Positions 50,546-59,270 of a stretch of DNA of 64,000 bases are shown here, piece after piece. The notes under the pieces are model-generated. The model saw only the letters and a program-made list of their open reading frames with translations, was not told where the DNA came from and searched no databases. The position numbers and the translations under genes were made by a program. Every line of letters begins with the position of its first letter. Position 1 is the first letter of the stretch. Origin of the DNA: Pseudohongiella acticola (lineage in GTDB: Bacteria; Pseudomonadota; Gammaproteobacteria; Pseudomonadales; Pseudohongiellaceae); assembly GCF_001758195.1 (NCBI RefSeq), contig NZ_MASR01000003.1:124001-188000 (forward strand), given 5' to 3'.

Positions 50546-52564
50546 ATGGACACACAGCCTGCAAAATCACATCAACTACGCCCCCCCAGACACCGGCGCT
50601 GGCTTGTGTCACTGGCCGTATTGGCACTGATTACAGCGGGCCTGGTCGGTTACGCCTATCAACACCGGGTTTCTGTGGCAATCGAACTGGTCAATACGAC
50701 ACTACAGCCCTACAACCTGCGCCTTGAGATGCTGCAGGATCTGCAATTGTCGGCCTCCTCGCTGCAGGCGGGGCGCGTGGTCCTGCGACACCAGGCCAGC
50801 AATTCGCAACAGATACTGCAGGACCTGCAAATAGATTATAGCGCCACCGGGCTGCTCCGGGGTCGACTCGACAGCGTTGCAATCGCCGCCGCCGAGATCA
50901 ACATCCCGGCACTACCGTCAGCGACCACCGCCGGCAACATCAGCCAGCCCTCAATAAGCTCTGGCACAGATAGCAATTCGTCCGCGCTGGCGAGCGACAT
51001 AATAAATTCTGTACCTTTCAACAGCCTCAGAATCGATCTATTACAAGTCACTGCCAATGAGCTCACCATGGGTGAGATCGGGCTCAAAGGTTTTTCTGCC
51101 ACCTTGCGTTCGCTCGACATTGACTGCCGGCTTAGCCAGTGTCGCCTCAGCGCCGACACCGGGATTAGCCTGAACTCTCTGCAGGTTGGCAATGCCCCTG
51201 ACAACATCGACCTGCAACGAATCACCTTTGAGTCCGGCTCCCCTGTCGAGGTCACACTTGAGGCAACCACAAACACTCTGCAAATAGCGAACCGGTCATC
51301 AACCCTGACATTACCCGAGATTCGTGCCGCCGACTCACTCAGCGGTGTTGTCATCAGCATTGCACGTCTGAACCTGTCTCAAACACTGTCATCCGGGCGC
51401 TTTGATGCTGCCGCTGTTACTGCTCACGCGGAAATGACGCTCTCTGAACCCTACACTGATGCGACAGGCGTCGATCTCGGATCAATGCAATCGCGTCAGC
51501 ACCTCACCTGGGAGCAGGAAAACCTTCGGCTGACCGGTCATACCCTGAAGAATGACCAGCGTATACTGACCAATGACCTGCGTCACAGTGTCGCCACAGG
51601 TGCGGGGAGCGGCACGCTTGAGGTTCCAGGCATCGAATTTGACAACAACACCAACAAACTGTCCGATTTGTGGACACCACTACCCTTACAGGCCGACATT
51701 GTCGCGGGGTCCGTCAGCGCACTGACACAACTTGACTGGCAGCCCGACGCATCCGATACCGTCGTCACGGGCACTGTGCAGGTGACGTTGAACGAGCTAA
51801 GTGGCTACCTGAATGAAATCGCCTTCCTGCGCCTGAGCACCGACTTTGCCGCCGAATTGCTGCCCGCGTGGCGCCTGCGCAGCACCCGCAGCGCATCATT
51901 CATGCTGGCATCGCTGGACGTCGGTCTGGAACTCACCGACCTGAGCAGCAACTACCGCATCGACTCGGAAAGCGGATCAGTTGTACTGACTGACGCCAGC
52001 GTCGCCGTGTTCGGCGGCACGGTCAGCAGCAATCAACTGAACTACCGCCTGCAGGACAATGACAGTCGCTTCATCGTTGAACTGGACCGAATTGATCTGA
52101 GTCAGATACTTGCGCTGAGCGCATACGAGGGGGTCAGCGCCACCGGGCTGGTCAGCGGCGAATTGCCGGTACGCCTGCAGGGTCTGAGCCCCAGCATTAG
52201 CGGCGGTACGCTGGCAGCGCTGCCGCCGGGCGGCTCCATACGATACCACGCGGGCATCGGCGGAGCAGGCGCTAACTCTAACCAGAACCTGACTCTGGTA
52301 AACCAGGCCCTGGAACACTATCGATACAACCTGATGGAGACTCAGATCGACTATCAACCAGGCGGCCAACCGAGCGGCGAACTCGACCTGTCGATTCGCA
52401 TGGAAGGCGTCAGCCCGGCTCTCAATGGCGGTCAGCGCATCAATCTTAATCTGAATATCAATGACAATGTTCCGGCCCTGCTGCAAAGTCTGCAGGCCGC
52501 CCGCTCGGTCAGCGACAGTGTCCAGTCGCGACTGGATGCGCGGCGCACAGAGACCAGTCCCTGA
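50546..52564 (+). CDS. ydbH: YdbH-like intermembrane lipid transport protein (AsmA/TamB-like)
   Basis: Protein of 672 residues with an N-terminal anchor at about 21-38 (WLVSLAVLALITAGLVGYAY) and a long, beta-rich periplasmic region ending in a DUF/dicarboxylate-like YdbH C-terminal domain (SGYLNEIAFLRLSTDFAAELLP..., VFGGTVSSNQLNYRLQDN, GLVSGELPVRLQGLSPSISGG). E. coli YdbH (879 residues) bridges the membranes with the lipoprotein YnbE and is redundant with TamB and YhdP in phospholipid transport to the outer membrane. This copy is shorter. Identification rests on the following ynbE and ydbL genes as well as sequence. ATG at 50546 has only a weak ribosome site. Confidence 0.85.
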   Translation: MDTQPAKSHQLRPPRHRRWLVSLAVLALITAGLVGYAYQHRVSVAIELVNTTLQPYNLRLEMLQDLQLSASSLQAGRVVLRHQASNSQQILQDLQIDYSATGLLRGRLDSVAIAAAEINIPALPSATTAGNISQPSISSGTDSNSSALASDIINSVPFNSLRIDLLQVTANELTMGEIGLKGFSATLRSLDIDCRLSQCRLSADTGISLNSLQVGNAPDNIDLQRITFESGSPVEVTLEATTNTLQIANRSSTLTLPEIRAADSLSGVVISIARLNLSQTLSSGRFDAAAVTAHAEMTLSEPYTDATGVDLGSMQSRQHLTWEQENLRLTGHTLKNDQRILTNDLRHSVATGAGSGTLEVPGIEFDNNTNKLSDLWTPLPLQADIVAGSVSALTQLDWQPDASDTVVTGTVQVTLNELSGYLNEIAFLRLSTDFAAELLPAWRLRSTRSASFMLASLDVGLELTDLSSNYRIDSESGSVVLTDASVAVFGGTVSSNQLNYRLQDNDSRFIVELDRIDLSQILALSAYEGVSATGLVSGELPVRLQGLSPSISGGTLAALPPGGSIRYHAGIGGAGANSNQNLTLVNQALEHYRYNLMETQIDYQPGGQPSGELDLSIRMEGVSPALNGGQRINLNLNINDNVPALLQSLQAARSVSDSVQSRLDARRTETSP

Positions 52565-52654
52565 ACACGCCGCTGGCTAAAACCCGATCATGTCCGGCCA
52601 TGCTCAACGCTGTCTGCAAAAGCCAGACACGTTAAGCCGTTATTCAGCGCATTC

Positions 52655-52663
52655 TGTTATAGT
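52655..52663 (+). promoter_or_regulatory. Possible extended -10 element before ynbE
   Basis: TGTTATAGT in the 168-base gap after ydbH. No good -35. It would let ynbE-ydbL be transcribed independently of ydbH. Confidence 0.3.
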
Positions 52664-52732
52664 GACGCTAACGACAATCGCAAACCCGTTGCTGATTCAA
52701 GTCATCAACCCAATTGAGTAGAGTTGAGTATC

Positions 52733-52972
52733 ATGGCAAGTCGCAGAACACTCACCGCCCCCAGACCGCACCGCACGCTGACATTGCCCGGCCTGGCACT
52801 GGCATTGCCGGTCATGCTCGCAGGCATGATCGGCTGCACGCCAACAGTCCGGGTGGAAGCGCCAACCGAGCCCATTACCATTAACCTGAACGTACGCATT
52901 GAGCACGAAATTCGCGTCAGGGTTGACCGGGAACTGGATGACATTTTTTCCGCCGACAGCGGATTGTTCTGA
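52733..52972 (+). CDS. ynbE: YnbE-like outer membrane lipoprotein
   Basis: Small lipoprotein of 79 residues. Hydrophobic signal (LTLPGLALALPVMLAGMIG) followed by a lipobox Cys in IGCTP, then TVRVEAPTEPITINLNVRIEHEIRVRVDREL, the conserved beta-strand module of YnbE. E. coli YnbE multimers cap the YdbH bridge. The ATG at 52733 is preferred over an in-frame TTG at 52724. Flanked by ydbH and ydbL in the E. coli order. Confidence 0.9.
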   Translation: MASRRTLTAPRPHRTLTLPGLALALPVMLAGMIGCTPTVRVEAPTEPITINLNVRIEHEIRVRVDRELDDIFSADSGLF

Positions 52973-53013
52973 CGCCGCCAGGCGCCCACCAAGCGCAAAT
53001 TGAGGACACGGAT

Positions 53014-53364
53014 ATGAAGCACAATACTGGCATAAAGTTTTTCACCAGAGCGTTTGCCATCACGTTTCTGCTGCTCGCCAGCCTGGCAACGGCGCAGACG
53101 CTGGACCAGGCCAAAGCAGACGGCCTGATCGGCGAAAAAAGAGATGGTTATATCGGGCTGGTACAGCCGGATGCCTCACAGGCACTGACAGAGCTGGTCA
53201 ATGAAGTGAATCGCCAGCGACGGGAGCGCTACCAGCAGATTGCCCGGGACAATGACATCTCGGTCAATGCGGTTGCACAGCTTGCATACGCGCGCGCAGT
53301 GGAAGCCACGCGTTCAGGTCATTTTGTGCAGGACGCTGATGGTCGCTGGGTTCGCAAGCCCTGA
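53014..53364 (+). CDS. ydbL: YdbL-like DUF1318 periplasmic protein
   Basis: Exported protein of 116 residues: signal peptide ending LATAQ near residue 28, then LDQAKADGLIGEKRDGYIGLV and VNRQRRERYQQIARDNDISVNAVAQLA, the DUF1318 signature. In E. coli it is encoded with ydbH and ynbE and tunes YnbE assembly. ATG follows GAGGAC. It converges on rsmI. Confidence 0.92.
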   Translation: MKHNTGIKFFTRAFAITFLLLASLATAQTLDQAKADGLIGEKRDGYIGLVQPDASQALTELVNEVNRQRRERYQQIARDNDISVNAVAQLAYARAVEATRSGHFVQDADGRWVRKP

Positions 53365-53385
53365 CATCCCCGGGGATATCAGCGG

Positions 53386-54261
53386 TCAGCCAGCGTCCTC
53401 TGCCAGTTCCAGCCCGCGTTTGTATAGCGCATTCTTTTTATTGCCGGTAATCTCGGCGGCCAATGCTGCCGCCGTTTTTAGCGGCAGTTCGCGCAACAGA
53501 ATTTTTAATGTACGTTCAGCCTCGGCACTCAAGATCTGCGGCGCCGCTTTGGCCGCGCCGTGCACCACCACCACAAACTCGCCACGGCGGTTGTTGTCAT
53601 CCTGCTGCAACCACTCACACAGACCTGCCAGCGAGTCACCGTGAATAGTTTCCCAGGTCTTGGTAAGCTCCCGACAGATCACCGCCTGCCTGTCACCGCC
53701 AAAGGCCTGCGCCATATCCGCCACTGAGTCGCTGATACGGTGTGGGGATTCATAAAACACCAGCGTGCGCTGGTCATCAGCCAGGGCTTCATACATCTGG
53801 CGACGACCAGCGGCTTTGTGCGGTGGAAACCCTTCGAAACAGAAGCGATCACTGGGCAGACCTGCGGCACTGATGGCGGCGGTAATGGCACTGGCGCCGG
53901 GCACCGGCACCACCGGGTATGAGGCCGCACGCACGCGCACAACAAGCCCGTAGCCGGGATCCGATATCAGTGGCGTACCGGCATCGGAAATAAGCGCAAC
54001 GGCCTTGCCTTCGCCCAGCGCGCGCAATATTCCGTCTTCGCGCGCAGCACCGCTGTGCTCATGATACGAAACCAGCCTTGTCGCAATCGCAAAATGCTGC
54101 ATCAGGCGCGCGCTGTGCCGGGTGTCCTCAGCAGCAATCAGGTCAACTCCCTTGAGCGTATCAACGGCGCGCTGACTCAGGTCTCCCAGGTTGCCGATGG
54201 GAGTCGCCACAACATAGAGCGCTGGACGAACAATCGAAGTGTCGGTAAAGGTCTGAGTCAT
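53386..54261 (-). CDS. rsmI: 16S rRNA 2'-O-methyltransferase RsmI (C1402)
   Basis: Tetrapyrrole-methylase-fold enzyme, 291 residues, 2'-O-methylating C1402, the base that RsmH also methylates at N4. LYVVATPIGNLGDLSQRAVDTLKGVDLIAAEDTRHS, LISDAGTPLISDPG, VPVPGASA and PHRI are typical. Both C1402 modifying enzymes are therefore within 5 kb. Divergent from lpoA. Confidence 0.97.
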   Translation of the reverse strand: MTQTFTDTSIVRPALYVVATPIGNLGDLSQRAVDTLKGVDLIAAEDTRHSARLMQHFAIATRLVSYHEHSGAAREDGILRALGEGKAVALISDAGTPLISDPGYGLVVRVRAASYPVVPVPGASAITAAISAAGLPSDRFCFEGFPPHKAAGRRQMYEALADDQRTLVFYESPHRISDSVADMAQAFGGDRQAVICRELTKTWETIHGDSLAGLCEWLQQDDNNRRGEFVVVVHGAAKAAPQILSAEAERTLKILLRELPLKTAAALAAEITGNKKNALYKRGLELAEDAG

Positions 54262-54349
54262 GTCGTGGGCCCGGCCGCGGCTTTGTCGATGTACCTGAAT
54301 GGAACAGCATGATACCGGTTTGTTCGCAGTCGCAACAACATAAGCCGCC

Positions 54350-54358
54350 TGCTATGAT
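54350..54358 (+). promoter_or_regulatory. Candidate extended -10 promoter before lpoA
   Basis: TGCTATGAT (TGnTATGAT) at 54350-54358 with no convincing -35. A second -10-like TACAAT follows at 54361. The nearest gene is lpoA, preceded by the 9-bp repeat. Confidence 0.4.
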
Positions 54359-54418
54359 CTACAATAGAATAACGAGTTCAGACCACCGAGCTCAAACCAG
54401 AACGTTCAATTTGCGAAT

Positions 54419-54472
54419 CATGTGAGACATGTGAGTCACGTACGACATGTGAGGTTTGTGAGACCCGTGAAA
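54419..54472 (+). repeat. Six 9-bp tandem repeats across the lpoA translation start
   Basis: Six consecutive 9-base units: CATGTGAGA, CATGTGAGT, CACGTACGA, CATGTGAGG, TTTGTGAGA, CCCGTGAAA. Most carry GTGAG, which can serve as a start codon or as part of a ribosome site. If translated they encode a run of (H/R)-V-(R/S) triplets ahead of the lipoprotein signal. Confidence 0.85.
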
Positions 54473-56356
54473 AACATTAGCCGGTATGTATTCCTGACGG
54501 GCATGGCCCTCGTGTTGAGTTATTGCGGCAGCTCCGCTCCGGACGTGCGTAATACAAACAGAGCAGATCAAGGCAATGTCAGCGTGACAACCGATCGCAC
54601 ACGCACGGTCAATGACCTGCTGGCACTGGCGGCAGACGCAGACTCCCCGCTGGCAGAAGATTATACCCTGCAGGCCAGCGCGATCGCGCTGGCTGCCGGA
54701 GACACTGACAACGCAGCCGCGATCCTGGCCAATGTCGTGATCAACGATGACCTTTCCGCCGAACTGGTCTTCGAAGCAACCCGACAAAAGGCGGAACTGG
54801 CGCTTGCCCGTAACGACGCACGTGACGCACTGACCTTTGCAAACACGGATCTGCTGGAGCGTGTGTCGGCGCTCCCGGCCGACTCACAACGTGCGCTGTT
54901 TGAGTTGCGCGCAGAAGCCTACATTGAGCTGGAGCAGTATCTGGCAGCTGCGCGCGAGCATACACAATTGGCAGACACGCTGACCCGGCCGGACCAGATC
55001 GCTGACAACAATAATCGCATCTGGCAGATTCTCACCGCCGCGCCCGCTGGCAGTCTCAGCATGCAGTCCGCTCTGGTTGATTCCTACGAGCTGCGCGGCT
55101 GGCTGGAACTGATCAATGTCGTCAACAGCGAACAGAACAATATCGAACGGCAGGTTGCTGCCATCACCCGTTGGCAGAATCGCTGGAACCGGCACACAGC
55201 CGCTGCGGTGCTACCTGAGGCGCTGGACTTTGTTGTGGAAATTCTCAACAATCGCCCGCAACATATAGCGCTGATGCTGCCGCTGGGTGACGCAGCCGGA
55301 CAAGCAGTTCATGAAGGCTTTATGGCGGCCTACTACAATGCTGTCAGTCAAAATCAGGATGTTCCGGAAGTTGAAGTCATCGACACCACTGGCGTCCGCG
55401 ACATCACCAATCTATATCAGCAGGCTGTAGAACTTGGCGTCGACATGGTCATCGGACCACTGCTCAAGGAATCCGTCAGACAACTGCAGAGCATGCCTCA
55501 GTTACCGATCCCCACGCTGGCACTGAACTATGGCGATGACTGGCGCATCAGCCCGACGGGGTTTTATCAGTTCGGTCTGGCCCCCGAAGATGAAATTCGC
55601 CAGGCGGCTCGCATGGCATGGCAGGCAGGTCACCGCAATGCCGCCGTGCTGACACCTGCCGGCGAGGATTATCGCCGGATACAGGACGGATTCGTTGAAT
55701 ACTGGCTGGCGCTGGGCGGCCAGGTTGCCAGCCAGGCCAGTTTCGCCAGTGCATCAGGCTATTCGGACATCATCCGGCAAATGATGAACATTGATACCAG
55801 CGAAGCCAGAGCACAGCGGCTGCGGGAAGTCCTGCCCCGCAACAGCATTGAGTTTACGCCAAGACGACGTCAGGACATCGATTTCATCTTCATGCTCGCC
55901 AATCCGGCAGAAGGCCGTCAGTTGAAACCCACCATGGCATTCCACTTTGTCGGGGACGTGCCGGTCTACGCCATGCCGGCGATCTACGATGGTCGCACTG
56001 ATGCAACCGGCAACCGGGACCTCAATGGCATCACCTTTGTTGATGCACCCTGGGTGCTCGGCAATGACGACCCCTTGCGCGCCAGCACTGCTGCCGTATG
56101 GTCGCAGGCTACCGGCCCGGTGCAACGATTGCGCGCGATGGGTATTGACAGCTTCCGACTCTATGCGCGCATTTCGCAGCTCGAAAACTTTCCTGGTATC
56201 CGCCTGCAGGGCGCAACCGGTGTTCTGTCTATGCGCGAGGATGGCAGCATCATGCGTGAGCTGATCGGGGCACAGTTCGTAGAGGGCAGTATCTCCGTAC
56301 TCAACCCTGACATTGCCTCTTCCGGCATCCCTGACAACCCAGGAGGCAACCCATAA
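54467..56356 (+). CDS. lpoA: Penicillin-binding protein activator LpoA (LppC family)
   Basis: Outer membrane lipoprotein, about 629 residues, that activates PBP1a in E. coli. Signal peptide MKNISRYVFLTGMALVLSYC with the lipid Cys at 20 (Tyr at -1 is unusual); TPR-like N-domain to about residue 270, and a C-terminal periplasmic-binding-protein fold (IALMLPLGDAAGQAVHEGFMAAYY, GPLLKESVRQL, PTLALNYGD). Several in-frame GTG codons lie in the 9-bp repeats upstream (first at 54422); the GTG at 54467, nearest the signal peptide, is chosen, with low certainty. Head of lpoA-yraN-diaA-dolP as in E. coli. Confidence 0.9.
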   Translation: MKNISRYVFLTGMALVLSYCGSSAPDVRNTNRADQGNVSVTTDRTRTVNDLLALAADADSPLAEDYTLQASAIALAAGDTDNAAAILANVVINDDLSAELVFEATRQKAELALARNDARDALTFANTDLLERVSALPADSQRALFELRAEAYIELEQYLAAAREHTQLADTLTRPDQIADNNNRIWQILTAAPAGSLSMQSALVDSYELRGWLELINVVNSEQNNIERQVAAITRWQNRWNRHTAAAVLPEALDFVVEILNNRPQHIALMLPLGDAAGQAVHEGFMAAYYNAVSQNQDVPEVEVIDTTGVRDITNLYQQAVELGVDMVIGPLLKESVRQLQSMPQLPIPTLALNYGDDWRISPTGFYQFGLAPEDEIRQAARMAWQAGHRNAAVLTPAGEDYRRIQDGFVEYWLALGGQVASQASFASASGYSDIIRQMMNIDTSEARAQRLREVLPRNSIEFTPRRRQDIDFIFMLANPAEGRQLKPTMAFHFVGDVPVYAMPAIYDGRTDATGNRDLNGITFVDAPWVLGNDDPLRASTAAVWSQATGPVQRLRAMGIDSFRLYARISQLENFPGIRLQGATGVLSMREDGSIMRELIGAQFVEGSISVLNPDIASSGIPDNPGGNP

Positions 56357-56406
56357 GCGTGCATCGGCAGACTTAACCATACACCGGCAGAAAAGGACAT
56401 CTGCGC

Positions 56407-56808
56407 ATGAATGGAAAACCAAACCCCGTTGCTCCCGGCAAACGGCGCGAAACCGGATTGGCACAGGAAGCCTGTGCGGCCGACTACCTGTCACAACAAG
56501 GCCTGGTACTGCTGGAAAGCAATTTCAATTGCCGTGTCGGCGAAATCGATCTGATCATGAAGGACGGCGATACGCTGGTCTTTGTGGAAGTGCGCTACCG
56601 AACCCGCGCCGACTTTCTGGACCCGGTGACCAGCGTGGATTCCCGCAAACAGAAAAAGCTGCTGCGCAGCGCTGCGCTCTACCTCAAATACCGTGGACTT
56701 ACCGATAAAGTGGCCTGCCGGATTGATGTGCTTGGCATCAGTCATGGCAACGCGCTCGACGCCCCAGAGTTCAGATGGATAAAAGACGCCATCCAACAAC
56801 ATTACTGA
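56407..56808 (+). CDS. yraN: YraN family putative nuclease
   Basis: UPF0102 family, 133 residues, restriction-endonuclease-like fold. RRETGLAQEACAADYLSQQGL, the PD-(D/E)xK-like motif VGEIDLIMKDGDTLVFVEVRYR, and SVDSRKQKKLLRSA are characteristic. Function unproven; relatives are linked to Holliday-junction-like nucleases and natural transformation. Start ATG at 56407, 50 bases after lpoA. Confidence 0.94.
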   Translation: MNGKPNPVAPGKRRETGLAQEACAADYLSQQGLVLLESNFNCRVGEIDLIMKDGDTLVFVEVRYRTRADFLDPVTSVDSRKQKKLLRSAALYLKYRGLTDKVACRIDVLGISHGNALDAPEFRWIKDAIQQHY

Positions 56809-56881
56809 TCACATCTTACAGTCAACACAAGCCCGGCGCTTTGCAGTAAACTGCAGGTACTTATCTGTACCGGATGTCATC

Positions 56882-57475
56882 ATGGAACCGCAACAACGCG
56901 TACAACAACACATGCAGCATAATATTGCGACGCTGCGCGAAACCCTGGCGACCCAGGCGGATGTGTTGTGCGCCGCCGCTAATCGAATGGCCACCGCACT
57001 GGTTCAGGGCGGCAAGATAATGATCTGCGGTAACGGTGGGTCTGCAGCCTTTGCACAATACATGTCCGCCCTGTTCATCAATCGTTTTGACCGGGAAAGA
57101 CCCGGGCTACCCGCCCTGGCGTTGTCTGCTGACGCCGTATGCCTGTCGATCATCGCTACCGATCAGCAATATAAAACAGGTTATGCCCAGCAAATCCGTG
57201 CCCTTGCCCAACCTCCCGATATACTTTTTGTGATGGCGGCAGGCAAAAGCAGCGCAAACTTGCGCGAAGCCATGACAGCTGCGTATGATCGCGACATTGC
57301 CGTGGTGTTGCTGAGCAGCGATGACAGTAGCAACCTGGCAGAGATGCTGCAGGACGAAGATTTGGAAATACGGGTACCAGCCCGTATCACTTACCGAAGC
57401 CAGGAAGTTCACCTGGTCCTTATTCATTGTTTGTGTGATCTGATCGACATTGATATTTTTGGAGAAGAGTTGTGA
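56882..57475 (+). CDS. diaA: SIS-domain protein DiaA (GmhA-like)
   Basis: SIS domain of 197 residues. In E. coli DiaA tetramers bind DnaA and promote its assembly at oriC. CGNGGSAAFAQYMSALF is the sugar-phosphate isomerase-type loop, followed by AADQ/TDQQYKTGYAQQI. GmhA (sedoheptulose 7-phosphate isomerase) is a close paralogue, but the position between yraN and dolP favours DiaA. ATG at 56882. Confidence 0.85.
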   Translation: MEPQQRVQQHMQHNIATLRETLATQADVLCAAANRMATALVQGGKIMICGNGGSAAFAQYMSALFINRFDRERPGLPALALSADAVCLSIIATDQQYKTGYAQQIRALAQPPDILFVMAAGKSSANLREAMTAAYDRDIAVVLLSSDDSSNLAEMLQDEDLEIRVPARITYRSQEVHLVLIHCLCDLIDIDIFGEEL

Positions 57476-58044
57476 GCATCAAACGACTATCGATTATTGC
57501 GTTGCTGTTGAGCACCACAGCGTGTACTACCGTTCTCACTGAAACCACGGGCGAAGACGGTATCCGGGAAGACCCTTATCTGCGCACAGCCGGCACCGTG
57601 GTGGAAGATGAATCCATCGAAACCAAAGTAACGGTGAACATGCGGTCCCAGAATGAAGCGTTCCGTGACGCCAGTTTTGACGTGGTCAGTCACAACGGCG
57701 TGGTCCTGCTGGTCGGCCAGGTACAATCAGACAACCTCAAGAACGAAGCGACCCAGATCGCCTCTGAAGCCAGCGTTCATGTGCGTCGGGTGCACAACGA
57801 AATGGAAGTGGCCGGGCGCCGCAGCCTGCTTTCACGGGGCAATGACACCTGGCTCGCCACCAAAGTGCGTACCCAGCTGACCGCCAACGATGGCATCAAT
57901 GCCAATCGGATGCGGGTCGTGGCAAACAACGGCACGGTTTATCTGATGGGCATCGTGGATCGAAATGAGGGCAACCGGGCCACACAACTGGCGCGCAGCG
58001 TAGGTGGCGTGCAGCGCGTGGTGAATGTCTTCGAATATCTGTGA
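57472..58044 (+). CDS. dolP: Division- and outer-membrane-stress lipoprotein DolP (BON domains)
   Basis: Outer membrane lipoprotein of 190 residues with two BON domains (about 45-115 and 120-190). Signal ends LLLSTTAC, with Cys near 18. VHRV...NEMEV and ANGTVYLMGIVDRNEGNRATQLARSVGGVQRVVNVFEYL are BON signatures. E. coli DolP (YraP) binds anionic phospholipids at the division site and supports BAM function. GTG start at 57472 overlaps the diaA stop (GTGA). Confidence 0.93.
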   Translation: MSIKRLSIIALLLSTTACTTVLTETTGEDGIREDPYLRTAGTVVEDESIETKVTVNMRSQNEAFRDASFDVVSHNGVVLLVGQVQSDNLKNEATQIASEASVHVRRVHNEMEVAGRRSLLSRGNDTWLATKVRTQLTANDGINANRMRVVANNGTVYLMGIVDRNEGNRATQLARSVGGVQRVVNVFEYL

Positions 58045-58056
58045 GGAAGGATCAGT

Positions 58057-58135
58057 AAGTAAGACGGGTGGGGCAGCCAGCATGATCAGCATGATCGGCC
58101 CACCCTGCAACTGTAGCTGACCCGTCTGTTTACTT
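58057..58135. terminator. Large nested inverted repeat between dolP and sspB
   Basis: AAGTAA-GACGGGT (58057-58069) pairs with ACCCGTC-(TGT)-TTACTT (58120-58135), 13 bp with one 3-base bulge, across both convergent gene ends and including the sspB stop. A competing inner stem GGGTGGG (58066-58072) / CCCACCC (58099-58105) and a 9-base direct duplication AGCATGATC (58079-58096) lie in the loop. There is no clear T-run, so a terminator role is inferred from position. Confidence 0.55.
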
Positions 58136-58561
58136 TACCACTCGCAATGACGGACGGGTCCGGTTTTTGGATTCAGAAGCTGACGGCTTGTCAGTTTTGC
58201 CATCGCTTTTTACCGATTTCGGTGCAGATGGGGGGGGTGGCTCGGGACTCGGGCTCTCCGTCTCAAACACCATGCCCTGCCCGTTCTCGCGTGCGTAAAT
58301 ACCCATGACCGCCGTCACGGGCACATAAACCGGCGTTGGTATACCAGAAAAGCGGCCACTGAAATTGACCGCTTCGTTATTCATCTCCAGCGCGTGTACT
58401 GCTGTCGGAGAAATATTCAGGATAATCTGCCCATCCTTGACATACTCCTGCGGCACCATCACGTCATTGGCGTATGCGTTTACTACAATGTACGGGGTAC
58501 ACTGATTTTCCAGTATCCACTCGTACAAAGCACGCAACAGATACGGGCGACTCGAGGTCAT
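58130..58561 (-). CDS. sspB: ClpXP adaptor SspB (stringent starvation protein B)
   Basis: Adaptor delivering ssrA-tagged proteins to ClpXP, 143 residues. The N-terminal substrate-binding domain (SRPYLLRALYEWILENQCTPYIVV, GQIILNISPTAV, MGIYARENGQGMVF) is followed by a disordered Pro/Ser/Lys tail and the ClpX-binding end RPSLRVVK. ATG at 58561 chosen; a GTG two codons earlier is possible. Eight bases behind sspA. Confidence 0.96.
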   Translation of the reverse strand: MTSSRPYLLRALYEWILENQCTPYIVVNAYANDVMVPQEYVKDGQIILNISPTAVHALEMNNEAVNFSGRFSGIPTPVYVPVTAVMGIYARENGQGMVFETESPSPEPPPPSAPKSVKSDGKTDKPSASESKNRTRPSLRVVK

Positions 58562-58569
58562 GCTCACAC

Positions 58570-59202
58570 TTACACCATCTCTTTTTCCTGATCCGACAGA
58601 CTGGCTCTGACTGAATCACGGGAAAACAGCCGCGCCCGGTACTGCAACAGCGGCTGAACGGATTTGTGATTGCCCAGATCTATGCCCAGCGATGGCAAAC
58701 GCCAAAGAATGGGAGTCACACAGCAATCAACGATAGTGAACTCATCACTCATGAAAAACGGCTTTTCGGAGAAGATAGGGGCTATCGAAATCAGGCTCTC
58801 GCGCAATTCCTTTTTCATCTTTTCCTGCTGGGCGGCAGTGCCTTTTCCGGCCATCAGATCATCAACAACCTGGCACCAGTCGCGCTGAATACGATACATC
58901 CACAGGCGGCTCTGCGCCCTTGCCACCGGATAAACCGGGAACAAAGGCGGATGCGGGAAGCGCTCATCAAGGTATTCCATCATGATATTGGCTTCATACA
59001 GCACCAGATCACGATCGACCAGCGTGGGCAGACTGTTATAGGGGTTCAACGAAGCCAGATCTTCTGGAGTGTTCGCCGGGTCAACATTGACAGTTTCAAC
59101 GGTAACCCCTTTCTCGGCCAGCACAATTCTTACCCGATGACTGTATTGGGAGCTGCCATCTGAATAAAACGTCATGGAGGAGCGCTTTGCTACAACACCC
59201 AT
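58570..59202 (-). CDS. sspA: Stringent starvation protein A (SspA)
   Basis: GST-fold RNA-polymerase-associated protein, 210 residues, no GST activity in the family. SSMTFYSDGSSQYSHRVRIVLAEKGV, LVLYEANIMMEYLDERFPHPPL and the all-helical C-domain fit. E. coli SspA binds sigma-70 RNA polymerase with acid tolerance roles. Together with sspB it sits downstream of the cytochrome bc1 genes, as in Pseudomonas. Confidence 0.95.
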   Translation of the reverse strand: MGVVAKRSSMTFYSDGSSQYSHRVRIVLAEKGVTVETVNVDPANTPEDLASLNPYNSLPTLVDRDLVLYEANIMMEYLDERFPHPPLFPVYPVARAQSRLWMYRIQRDWCQVVDDLMAGKGTAAQQEKMKKELRESLISIAPIFSEKPFFMSDEFTIVDCCVTPILWRLPSLGIDLGNHKSVQPLLQYRARLFSRDSVRASLSDQEKEMV

Positions 59203-59270
59203 AAACCTTACCTCAAAAAATCGAATTAGCCTGATCGCTACATCACGCGCTTGTCACTGCACGGCGCTCC

